DNA of 64,000 nt, taken from Albifimbria verrucaria (Eukaryota > Ascomycota > Sordariomycetes > Hypocreales > Stachybotryaceae). A model generated the notes under the pieces. It did not search any database. It saw only the letters and a program-made list of their open reading frames with translations, and had not been told where the DNA came from. Every line of letters starts with the position of its first letter. The first letter of the stretch is position 1. Shown here one piece after another: positions 35,425 to 46,170 of this stretch. The translations under genes were made by a program, and so were the position numbers. The DNA lies in the NCBI GenBank assembly GCA_020081605.1, contig JAHREC010000009.1, forward strand, positions 1,984,001-2,048,000, read 5' to 3'.

Positions 35425-36830
35425 TCAATTGGTCGGATGCTGCCATTGTTGCCAGCCTACCCAGGCTTGGAAGACGGATACCGCGAGTGCGAGGATACCC
35501 AGGACGATGGCAATACCGACGCCAATCAAAGTGACCATCATAACATACCGGGAGCCACTTTTCCTTTCGAGCCATCGCTCCAAGAAACCACGGGGCGTTG
35601 GGTCGTCAAGCTCCTCGTATAATTCAACCATTCGTGACTCCAAGTGACGATACACGCAGCTAGGCGTTGTCCTCTCACACTCAAGCTGATACGTTGATGG
35701 CTCGAAGCGCAGACAGTCCGGATCGAGGTTGTGCTTCAAAACAAGGGACCGCAAGAGTATCAAAGAGTCGGCATTGGGAGGAAACAATGTATTTTGAATT
35801 GACTCGAGAACCTCAATGGCTAGTTGTCGAGGCAAATGGCCTCTGCACCACATCAGAGGACGTCAACAGTCAGCACCCTAGGATACATGATACATATAGT
35901 TGAGACCAATTGATAACATTACCTGGTTGATTTTTGGCTAGCTATGAGACTTTCTTTCAAGAAGGCTGTATGGTGATACAACTTGACAGTGCCGTCTACT
36001 TGGTTTAGCTTCAGGTGGTCTCTGAGCTCATCCGTAGGCACGAAGCGCAGCTGGGCCTTTTCATAAGTCTCCGAGCCGTGACAAGCTCATGGCTCCGACT
36101 GAAGGGCGTGTTCACCTCATTATCAGGAAATGAAGTGTTGGAATTGATCAAAGGGAAGGCGGTAACAAGGAATTGCGTCCATGACATGTCATCCTTCCAA
36201 GGGTTGGCTGCGCCCCAGACTCCAAGATGTCAGCTGATCCAGATCCAGATTCTGAGCTGCACGCTGCCATGGTAGTCATGACTCTTAATGCGAGATTCAA
36301 AGCTCTTCTTTGGTCACTCGCCGTAGGTTCTACTTTATTCGCCAACATTGACTTGAAGTGAATTGCGGTCAACTCGCCGCGCCTGGTATCTGGGTGCTCT
36401 CTTAGACGTCGAATAATGGCAAACAAGTCATTGTGGCTTCGCAGTGCAGCGGGGACTCCTGCGGCGATATCCGGGACATAGGATGCTGTTGAATTTTCGT
36501 ACAGCAGAAAGAAAGGCTTCATCCTGGGCCACCGTACTTTCGAACACGAGTGACCTGAACATGATTGTGACAAGTATGGTTGGCTGGGGCTCCTGAACAG
36601 AAGTCGCAGAAGCTCCAGTCCCACAGAGCCTCTGTGAGGCCCCTGAGGACTTCCTCCGAGACATTCCCTCGCAAAGGATATGGTGGTGCAACAAGAGTGA
36701 GCATCTTATAGAATAGAGCGTACGCAGAGGATGGTAGATCGAGAAGTACGCGGCTATGATCAGATAATGCATGCAAGCTCTCTTTCAAATGGCCGGCATA
36801 CAAATCGATATTTGTGCCTTTTCACTACCA
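35425..36830 (-). CDS. Uncharacterised sordariomycete protein with C-terminal membrane anchor
   Basis: This belongs to a large fungal family with no known function. Readable blocks in order are LYAGHLKESLHALSDHSR, SSAYALFYKMLTLVAPPYPL, ALWDWSFCDFCSG, VQVTRVRKYGGP, MKPFFLLYENSTASYVPDIA, RRALNLALRVMTTMAACSSE, MSWTQFLVTAFP, LRFVPTDELRDHLKLNQVDG, VKLYHHTAFLKESLIASQ, then after an intron (about 35926-35847) GHLPRQLAIEVLESIQ and RSLVLKHNLDPDCLRFE. The end carries DPTPRGFLERWLERKSGSRY, one hydrophobic span (MMVTLIGVGIAIVLGILALAVSVFQ) and AWVGWQQWQHPTN. Three one-base losses are clear: GGG 36526-36528, AA 36199-36200, TTTT 36058-36061. The first exon or start near 36830 is not settled. It is transcribed away from the protease-fold gene, about 200 bp apart. 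Confidence 0.72.
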
Positions 36831-37040
36831 CTTTTGTAGCATCGGCTGTTGTCAATTAATAGTGTAGTATATATACATATATATGTATATAACGTTGGTG
36901 GTCCGTTTGCAAGGTGAGCGAGCGTATTGCGGCCGTCGGTGGTCAACTTCAATTGCTCTGCTGCTGAGGGCACTCCATACCAACAGCTATATGCAATGTC
37001 CTGCCATCGTACCGTGATAGTGATAGTGAGGGCGACCTGC

Positions 37041-38876
37041 ATGGCGACCCGACGCAACCTTACCACGCCTAGCCACCTTTCGATTGAACAGCAATCGCAC
37101 CTCGACCTCGTCCACGGCTCCCGGCAAAGAGACGCGGCTGCTTCAAATGACCAGTGTGGTGGCGAACCAGACATGGAGATCAGGACAGACCCGGATCAAC
37201 CGTGTCCACTGGACCAAGACAGAGGTACGGCGCCGCAGCAAGATGCTGTGCCTGGATACGACGGCTTCACAAAGGAAGCTCAGAAGGGTATCCGATTTCT
37301 CAGCCAACCTTCCCCACGCAGCAACCGTTGCTATATCCATCAACTAGTCGAATCCAGTTGCGCCCGATATCTAAGCCCGTCGCCACAAGTACTTCAAGGC
37401 GAGCGCAAGATGTCATTGAGCACATGTGCAGACTTCTCCGCGAGTATATGACCAAGTCTAAGCGCCAAATCCCATCCATGAGTATCCGCCTCATTGTTCT
37501 GGGTACATCGGAAGATGATGCCAAACCTTGCCTGGTAATATTCTGCGATGATCATAAGGGAACCATGCCAGAATACAACGCTTCTTGCGCAAACCAAGAG
37601 CCACCGAGCTGTACAACCCCAGGATCCTTCTCTGGCCTCATTCGACGTCCATATTGTTGGCTCTCGTCCCATGACACTCCAGGCAAAGTTTGCTATTATG
37701 CTGGACACGGCAGATTTCCATCTTCCGAAGGGGACGCTTTGTGGTACACCAGTCCGCTTCGCTACCAGACTCCAGCCGCTTGGACCACAGTCAACAATGG
37801 GAGGCATCTTGCAGATAGAGTCTCCTAAGGGCGTTACATGTCTCTATGGAATGACTGCTGCTCATGGACTCGAGAATCTTTCGGATCCAAAGGGCAATAA
37901 TCCAACATGTGACGGCGACATGAACTACGATAACGAATCATCATCGAGTTACTTTGATACTATTGAAGACGATGACACGTTTTATGACAGCGACTCGCCA
38001 TCGAGCGGTTCTGACACTACTGAGGATGACGATGGTCCTACTACTGCCATCATTTTGGAGCCGTGGCTGTCTCCGATGCCGTACGCGAAACATGATAGCC
38101 CAATCATCAAAGACACGTATACAAGGCTAGGTATTGTCTTCTCATCACTAGGCAATGCTTCTACCTATTCTACACGGGACTGGGCCCTGTTCCCTGTTCC
38201 CATCATAAACCAAACAAACAAGATGAACATACTTGAGGTCAACGGACGACCATCCATAACACTTCAATTCCCTGATGCCTCAATTCAACCATCCAGAAGC
38301 CGACCAGTCGCAGTTATCACCTCTCATGGAGCGATCGAGACAACAATTTCACCTTGCCTCAGTCGCCTCATCCTGAAAGAAGGAACTGACTTTATAAGGG
38401 CATATACCATAGAAGCAGAGAACAATCTGGATATTCGCTACGGGGATTCCGGATCATGGGTAGCCGACATGGAGACAGGTGAAGTATACGGTCACCTGGT
38501 GGCATCCGATGTTCTGGCAGGCTGCTACATCATTCCCTTCACAGATACCCTCGAGGAGATAGAGCAACGGTCTCGCGCTGTTTCGATCTGTTTCCCTAGT
38601 ACAATGACACACAGTTCACTCGACAATGCACAGACCTCATTACCATTCGAGTCTCATCTTCAAGATGACTGGTCCGGAGATGACGGCCCAATCGTAGGTT
38701 GGAATGCTACAACTTCCACGGAAAGCTCCTGTAGTCGCTCATCTTGTACAATTGAACAAACCCGAAGTTCTTCACGAGGCTTGCAACGGTCTGCTACGCC
38801 GCAGCGGGCTGATCGACGTGTTCGTAGGTGCGGAGGCACGACTGTGATCAATCATGGGAAAACAAATTACGAGTAA
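37041..38876 (+). CDS. Trypsin-like serine protease-fold protein, fungal-specific, uncharacterised
   Basis: The protein pairs an N-terminal fungal domain (RLIVLGTSEDDAKPCLVIFCDDHKG, then a basic RFLRKPRATELYNP segment) with a chymotrypsin-like domain. The likely triad is His in GMTAAHGL (codon 37863-37865), Asp in RDWALFPV (about 38178) and Ser in RYGDSGSWV (38448-38450). Between His and Asp sits an acidic Ser/Asp/Glu-rich insert (about 37920-38030), as seen in many related fungal proteins. GEVYGHLVASDVLAGCYIIPF completes the fold. A Ser/Arg-rich tail follows. There is no signal peptide, so it probably acts inside the cell. One-base losses lie near 37400, at GGG 37558-37560 and CCCC 37617-37620. 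Restored from ATG 37041, the gene has exactly 613 codons. The start is the least certain part. Confidence 0.75.
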
Positions 38877-39378
38877 GTGCTGTACTGATTTGTAAAGCCT
38901 ACATGCAGGTTGCAAGTTAACCTATTGCCCTTCAGTTATACGTACACCTCGCCACCCTACAAAGGTGGATATGCCAGATAACAATAGCTCTTGTTGAGAA
39001 GTCTACAGAAGATATGCAAGTCCATATGGCAGGATTGCCAGCGGCTCTGACCAACAGTAAAGAGATGCCTTTAATAAAGGTACCGGATTGAAGAAATTCC
39101 TGGTAATAGAAGCTGCTCAGCCCCGGGTTTCAGCGCATCATTGAAAACTGTTGAGCAAACTATACCCAGTCCTTAGCTAAAGGCCATTTATGAATAACTT
39201 TCCCTCAACCATAGCGAGCCTTGGAATATACTTGAGACTCATATCTCACGCTTCAGGCATGGGCAGGGCGCGTAAGCCACATCCCATAGTTCAGACAGAC
39301 TTGTATCAAACCTGTCAATGACCGTAAAACGGTACGAGATAATAAGTAAACGTGTTCCATCTGATTCACTACATAAAT
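38877..39378. other. Intergenic, protease-gene 3' flank
   Basis: This is AT-rich spacer with nothing recognisable. Confidence 0.5.
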
Positions 39379-40605
39379 TCATACAATGTTGTAAAGGAGG
39401 CACACCAGGAAAAGATGATGGCCCTGTTGATTAGCAATCCGATCTAATGATACTATCCAAAGCAGCTGGAGAAACTGGGCATGAACCCATTTTCCTATTC
39501 CCCTATACCTTGGAATTTTATCAAAAACTCTTGAGATGTAGGTTCGCTTGAACCATTGTGGTGCGAGCAATCTCGCAAGACATTCGTACCCGTTGCGTCT
39601 GTCTGATATGGGCTTTAACATGCGACTGACCAACGAGCATAACTGCAAACATATACACATGTCTATGATTGGGCCAGAACTGACAGACGGTCGGCTAAAG
39701 ATCCAGACCAAAGTTCGGTCATCTTCAATTTGAAGTGGCGGAATAGTACCAGCAGCAATAAAAGCTGATGGTGAGCTTGGAGCCAGGATGATCCCTGACA
39801 CGATATATTTTGCCGACCAATGATTCCCAACAAAGAGTCGTTTCGTCTCTGAGATGCGGCTGGGTAAAGCACTTAGTTGTATAATGTGCAACCCCGCTGC
39901 TGTCAGATGCAACCATGACGATGAACGTGGGCTGTTAGCGCACGAGTTGATGGAGGCAAACGACCTCGGCACACTGGTCTTATGACTGTCCCCGCAGGAG
40001 GGGGCGAGGAGTACTGCCAAGGCGATAGTACAATAGCCAAGCACGAAGAAAGCAACGTCGGACTGACTATAGAAACCATCAGCGGGGAGACGAGGCAGAG
40101 ACAAAGAGCATGATGGTGCTTCTGTGCCACTGCCACTGCGGTTTGGAGGCTGCAACAGCATGTTGTGAGATGGAAACATGGACGATGATTGGGAGAGGGG
40201 CCGGCGGAAAGAGGAAACAAAACACGCATGGAAAAAGTCGAAACAAGGAACATCTTGTATGGGTGCGTCTACCATGGGTGAAGCGCGTGCTGGGATATGC
40301 GACGATAGGCGTGGCAGCCAAGAAGAGTGAGTCGCAAGGTGTGACCGTGCGCAGCGTATAGCATGCTCACGGATGGAATCTGTAACACTGATGAGCTTGG
40401 GTGACAGCGGCACACCAAGGGCCCTATCGAGCCTTGTGTCATGCATGGCTGTGCCCATCCGGTAGTGCTCGCCTAGCGCTGCAGCAGGTGAGCTGGCTCG
40501 ACGAGGGCAGACAGAACAGGAGGGAGGTGTTTCGAGAAGGGCCAGGTGGTGCCTTGGGGAAGGGCCCGTTTTCTGGCCTGTCAAAACCACGGCAGTCCGA
40601 AACAT
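39379..40605 (-). CDS. Doubtful orphan ORF, 408 codons
   Basis: An uninterrupted 408-codon frame starts at ATG 40605 and ends at TAA 39379. I do not recognise the product. It is rich in Ser, Pro, Arg and Leu and has some hydrophobic patches (VAFFVLGYCTIALAVLLAP, PSSPSAFIAAGTIPPL). It lacks a known motif and any clear intron structure, and open frames cover parts of the same DNA in other phases. The length is more than chance would usually give at this base composition, but the region is long promoter-like spacer upstream of a Zn2Cys6 gene. Treat it as unproven. Confidence 0.25.
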   Translation of the reverse strand: MFRTAVVLTGQKTGPSPRHHLALLETPPSCSVCPRRASSPAAALGEHYRMGTAMHDTRLDRALGVPLSPKLISVTDSIREHAIRCARSHLATHSSWLPRLSSHIPARASPMVDAPIQDVPCFDFFHACFVSSFRRPLSQSSSMFPSHNMLLQPPNRSGSGTEAPSCSLSLPRLPADGFYSQSDVAFFVLGYCTIALAVLLAPSCGDSHKTSVPRSFASINSCANSPRSSSWLHLTAAGLHIIQLSALPSRISETKRLFVGNHWSAKYIVSGIILAPSSPSAFIAAGTIPPLQIEDDRTLVWIFSRPSVSSGPIIDMCICLQLCSLVSRMLKPISDRRNGYECLARLLAPQWFKRTYISRVFDKIPRYRGIGKWVHAQFLQLLWIVSLDRIANQQGHHLFLVCLLYNIV

Positions 40606-42995
40606 TGTTTCTAACTACGCGGCTTTGAGAATCGAGTGCGCGACCTCGATAGCTGCTGTGGTTCAATGTGCGTCGCAGAGGCATGGTGGGATACACCACA
40701 GTTGACAGTCTGCCCACGCTGCAGCTCCACCTCGATTTTCGCGGTGCATTACATACGCCATGGATGTGTAGCGATGCGTAGCCAAGGGGCCCAACTTCGA
40801 AACCCACCATGCCTAGGATAAGAGCATGGACCTGGTGGTGTAAGTGGCAGTGTAGGTAGGTATATTAGAGTGTGCGGTAGGAGATGAGCGGTGGCCAAAG
40901 GAGGGGAACATGATGTAGCCTGTCATCAACCAAGTCATGTACTGTAGGAAGAGAAGAGAGCTGAGAAGACTTCTGCAGCACGACCCAAAGGCGCCTGTTG
41001 AGAAGCACTGAAGAAGACGGGACTGAAGGATGAACAAGACAGAAAAAAAGGCTGACTTTACCGAGTTGAGGTGCAGATGGTCGGTACCACAGAGCCAAGT
41101 GCAGCGGGACGGTACGGTACGTTACGCGATTGGCCAAGCGCTGTGGCCCTTGTCGATACAGCGACCTATTTGCATGGGGCTCCCCAGCACGCGGTACTTG
41201 TTACATGGCACAGCAGGGGACACACCTTGACACCATACATAGTAGGTAAGGTAGGTAGGCATGGAATAATCCAAGAGGCTGAGACGGGGCCCAAGCGAGC
41301 CCACCGTTCAATCCATCATGCTACCGTGCATCCTCGGTAAACCCTCGACTTTATCCTCCTGATCCCGTGGGACAGACGCTTCCACCAGAGAGCAATGGCC
41401 TGCTCCTTATCCACCCAATACTTGGCGTCCACACAACATTATCAGCGGCTTTAGCCCGTGGGCCCTGCTTCCAAATACCTACATCACTAATAAATGCTCT
41501 AGAGAATCGCTCCAACGCAGGACAACTTGTCCGCCAGCCGGTGGGGATTGATGGAGAACTAGCAAGGCTTGGGTGCATTAGCGTCCGAAAGGCAAAGTCG
41601 ACGGGTCCATGAGGGTATTGCAGGTACCCAGAGACTGTACTTGTACTGTCAGGTAGCCGAGATAGAAGGGGACAGCATCTCCTCTTCTGGACCATTACGG
41701 TAATCATTTAACGTTATGTTGCTGGATTTTCGCCTCTCTCACGTCTTATTTCCAACCACTGCGCTCCTAGTCCGTCCTGCACTTGCTGTGCTGTACCATC
41801 GCTGCATGCACCATGCATGGCTTTCCTACAGGGAAGGAAATGCCACCAATTAAAACCGTACGGAACTGTACATGCACTGTAGGACTTCGCCTATCCGAAG
41901 CGACTCAACCACATCAAAGGTACCTTTCTTCACACACTGTGCATTCTTGGGTCCTCCATTCCCAGATCTCATCTCCAACCGTCGCTGGGCCCCCTCCTCT
42001 ATCTCCGTCCCCCCATCTCCGATCGTTCCATCAACCTCCCCCCACTTCCGCTAATAACCTTGACATTCATGATCCGGTCTTCCAGCTTCATACTTACCTA
42101 CTACATGACCAGACTTGGGCCACCTCTCACTCCTCTTGTGTGGCCGCGTCCGGCTGCTTGACAATCTTTTCTGTGTAAGAGAGACCTGAGAAGATATCAC
42201 TGGTCGAGCAGTCAATTACATCTAACGTTACCCAGCCGTAGTCCCCATCTGCTATCCAACACATCTGGGGGCCATCGGTTCTGGGGTACAGCCAGGTACT
42301 CCGTGCTCAGATCTCCTCGTGCTTAGGTCTCTCCCCTGGATAGTATCCGCATCATATCCGTCATTCAAAGTCAACGCAAACTTTGAACAACTACCTACCA
42401 CCGCCGCCTCTGTCAATCGACAAGCACTAAAAGCACCGCGAAGACGGCCGTGTTTTCTGCCTATCCCCACCTAAAACCGTTGACCTGCGCTTCTGGCGCC
42501 GGCGCTGCTTTTCCGGTCAACGTTGATTAGTGCGACGCCGAACAGACATCCCAGTCGTCCTCAGTCCTGCCGCCCTCGTCGCCGTCACCTCGGGCCCCAA
42601 AGGCCTTTGTGTCCCGTCGAATATCTTTTCCTGAGACATTCACGGGCCAGCCTAGGACTCTTCAAGCCCGTCGACTCCCAGATCCGCAGGCGGATCCGCC
42701 CCTCAAGCTGAACATTCGTCAAAACGCTATTTCACCCACGGGATTCACTTGAGTATCATCTTCATCTGACTTTGCGCTTCTTGCGGAGTAGAGCACCCAC
42801 TGAAACCGAGTCGTTCTACACACAGCCCCCTGCCCCCTGACTCTTCCATTCTTAACCCATTCGGCTCCGTCCTTCTCGATTGTATCCTCGGTCACACACA
42901 ATCAAGGGTCTTCACTCGAATAAGAAAACAACAGTTCCCCTCATCAATACACACCCACCAGCCATTTGACATTAGGAAACATCATCTTGCCACCA
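40606..42995. other. Intergenic, long upstream region of the second Zn2Cys6 gene
   Basis: This 2.4 kb contains short overlapping frames on both strands, GTAGGTAAGGTAGGTAGG units near 41240-41260 and pyrimidine-rich stretches near 41990-42060. It reads as promoter and 5' UTR. No gene is supported. Confidence 0.45.
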
Positions 42996-45043
42996 TGGTT
43001 TACTGTGGCAAACCTTCTCGAGGCTGCCAGATGTGCAGGACTCGCAGAATCAAGGTAAGCTTCTCCACGGTCACAAAACCCTCTTTGCTGTGTAAAGTCC
43101 TTGCCCATCTCACATCTTGATCTTGTAGTGTGATGAAACCAAACCTACCTGCAAGCAATGTGCCAAATCTCAAAGAAAGTGCCCCGGCTATAAAGACGAA
43201 TTCGACTTGGTCTTCCGAAATGAGACCCAGGCAACCGAGAGGAGGGCTAAGAAGGCCAACCGCAAGGCCCTGGCGCTCAAGGCTGGGAAAGCATCCGCAT
43301 CCCCAGAACAGATCAACGATAGCCTTCCGTCATCAGCGACACGCTCGTCGAGATCACCTTCCCGGGAACAGTCGGTTGGTGCAGTGCTCCAGCTCCCCGT
43401 CGATCAGCAGGCTTCCTGCCACTTCGTCTCCAATTTCGTTCTCATCCCCGCCATGGAACAACCCGCGGCTACATGGACTTTCTCCCCACTTGCTTGAAAC
43501 TGAAAAGTCAATGAAGCACTTCAAATATGCCTTCGATGCATGTGCTCTCGCGTCATTCAACAACCGCGTTGGCTCAGGCGCCGACTTTGCTGCAGAGGCA
43601 CTCGGAAACTATACCAAGGCTCTTGCCGCAACTCACGAGGCGTTGAGAAGCCCTGAACTTGCACAACGGGATTCTACATTGGCTGCCGTGCTTCTCTTGG
43701 GCCTGTTTGAGAATATGACAGCACGTCAACTTGGAACCATGTCATGGGGCTCTCACATTGAGGGTGCCGTCCATCTCGTCAAGGCCAGGGGCAGAAGCAA
43801 TTACGGTCGAAGGTTGGCCTACAGCTCTTCGTTGCTGTTCGTACACAGATGGTAAGCCGATGTGCATGGTCAATCCTAGACGTTTATAAGTCTAGATGAA
43901 AGTATTGATAGCTAATGCGCTTTACAGATTATTCACACCATTACCAGTGGCAAAGCACCCGCCATGGGTGCCGAGTGGTGGGTTAATGATAACAGCTTCA
44001 TGGACGTCCACGGCAGGGCAAGCCAGCGGCTCAGTCTTCGCATGTCTGAGCTGAGGGTAGAGATTAATCGAATGATGGCGACAGTCTCCAGAACACCGGA
44101 CAACATTGAGCTGATGCTTGATGCCATTCGCAAGTGCCAGATCATGGATCAGGAATGTGTCAATTGGTTCAAAAATCTCCCGGACGAATACCAACCTAGA
44201 ACCGTCACTTGGGAGGATTACGTGCCAAACGGGGATTACACCAAGGCAGAGGTTTTCCCGGGTCGTGTCGACGTCTATCAAGATCTCATGGTAGCCAGCA
44301 TCTACAACATGACCCGTTGCGCTCGCCTGATGCTTGCCTCCTTGATTGTCCGCTGCGCCGCTTGGGTCTGCTCACCTGTGGATTATCGCACGACTCCGGA
44401 ATACGCTACGGCAGCTAAGACATGTGTGGACATGATTACTGATATCATCGCTTCCGTGCCGTTTCAACTTGGGTGGTTCTCTTCGCGCAGACACCTATTA
44501 GAGCGGGCCAACCTCTCGACCTTTGTTTGTGGCGAAGACGACGCGCTGAAAGGCCTTCCTGGATATCTCTTGACCTACCCATTAACATGCATAGCGAACC
44601 AGGATTACGCCACTGATTCGCAGCGGGCTTGGACAAAGGGCCGACTCCTGTTCATTGCAAACCAACTAGGAGTCAGGTACGCCACCATGTTGACTGAGGT
44701 ATGTCTCTCTCCACGTCACAAAACTTGTAAACTGCGCGCAATGAGTACTGACAGTCCCCAGCTCAACTTCCGCATTCCATCCATGCTTATTCGCCGAGAC
44801 GGCCTAGCAAACAGTGCCTACGTAAACGGTGCCAACCTGGAGAAGATTCTCTCAGGTAAAGCGTCACCTCTCAAGATGGCGCAAGTAAAGGCGCTTCAGC
44901 AGCAGGCATCGCCACGCAGTTTTCCAATGGACCCTCAAGTCTTGGCTATGCTTAGCCAAGCAGGAGTCAAATATAACGGAGGCACATCACCTCAGCAGGC
45001 TATCCTCGAGATTCGAGGAAGCCCTGCATCCACGACGTTTTAA
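42996..45043 (+). CDS. Zn(II)2Cys6 transcription factor with fungal-specific (DUF3468-like) region
   Basis: The start has a CCACCATGG context. The zinc cluster CQMCRTRRIK/CDETKPTCKQCAKSQRKC is split by the first intron just before its third cysteine. Exons are 42996-43054, 43129-43851, 43928-44698 and 44762-45043. A basic linker follows (RRAKKANRKALALKAGK), then the fungal-specific region (MDFLPHLLETEKSMKHF, ALASFNNRVG, EALGNYTKAL, DSTLAAVLLLGLFENMT, WGSHIEGAVHLVKARG, APAMGAEWWVND). One-base losses lie in CCCC 43446-43449, CCCC 43484-43487 and AA 43795-43796. A fourth is needed near 43020 to keep the cluster in frame. With four restored, the exons give 613 codons. The last intron (63 nt, GTATGT...ACTGAC...CAG) is stop-free and a multiple of three. 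Targets are unknown. Confidence 0.85.
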
Positions 45044-45801
45044 GCCACTGGCGACATGATGCCCCGTTACTATTATGCCTGTATTTGATAATATCACTGC
45101 CGTTGCGGGAAGACGCCAGCCGAGCTGGGCAACCTGGGTTGTTCAACGTATCGAGGTCGACGAAAACGTGTAATTGTACAGCAGGAAAGCAATCCGAGCG
45201 GAGATGGTGTGTTGGGCACCCTTCTGGCGCAGTCCGGATTTATTTGGTTCGCAAAGAGGCGTTAGGTTAATGGCTAAATCAGGCCCGTGGGTTGGTTCAC
45301 TGTTGGGTAAAAAGGTCACACTCGTTTTGGGAAGCGTATCTAGAGATTATGGGTAATGAACCAGCACCGCCTGTGCATATGTTTGTTTTTGGTTATATTG
45401 AACGGGTTGCCAGGTGTGAATAAGGCGCTGAGCCTCCTCTTGAGGCTAGGGCTGGCATGAACAAATGGTCATAAGTCGTCACATTATTTCTAGTGCACCG
45501 CGCTTGTGAGCGCATCCAAGCCCTTTTGCGCATCAAGAGCAATTGGTAGGATAACTTCGTATACGTTCCCTTGTGGCTCATATAAGGCATCCACAAAAAG
45601 CTTGGCACATTCTTCTCCTGTAGTCTTCAAAGCCCTTCTTGGCTCCTATTTCGATGGCAGCGCGCGCGAATGAGCAAGTACAGTTATCGAGACTTCCTCA
45701 GCTTATTTCTAGATAGAAGACGATGCGTTAGAGAATATTCAAGCGCCAGACAGTGTGGTAGACGGGGTAGGATTGGGGAGAGGAGCAAAGACTGGGAGGC
45801 C
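45044..45801. other. Convergent 3' flanks of the Zn2Cys6 gene and the small membrane-protein gene
   Basis: No gene is recognised in this spacer. Confidence 0.5.
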
Positions 45802-46170
45802 TCACGATTCGGTGGCGGCGACATAGTTACCGTTCTTGTCTTTGGTAGTGCCAAGGTTCCATGCCTGGACCACGTATTTTTGAGTGGCATCGACGTAGGA
45901 CTCGTTCTTCATCTGGCGAACACCGACGCGCACGCCGTCCTTGGTGAAGACGACGTTCTTCTTGTTCATCTTCTCGGAGGCCGTCTCGCGCATTATGCCA
46001 ACACTAATGTAGATCTGGTGGGCGATCCATGCGCCAGCTGAAAGGAAGAGAACGATGATAACGAGGGGATGAGTTGGCTGCAGGCGGTTGGATGCTCGTC
46101 AGAAATCAATTGATCCAGGCGCAAGCTCAAGGGAGAGGATAGGGAGACGTTACCCAATGCTTGAAGCCAT
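45802..46170 (-). CDS. Small conserved single-pass membrane protein
   Basis: The product is about 97 residues. Exon 1 (46170-46154) encodes MASKHW if one A is restored at the TT of 46161-46162. After a GTAACG...CTGCAG intron, exon 2 (46077-45802) begins PTHPLVIIVLFLSAGAWIAH, a single transmembrane span. It continues with a charged soluble part (ETASEKMNKKNVVFTKDGVRVGVRQM, YVDATQKYVVQAWNLG) and ends AATES. The restored count is exactly 98 codons and the intron phase fits. I do not know a function or name. The compact size and one anchor suit an organelle or ER accessory protein, which is only inference. Confidence 0.68.
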
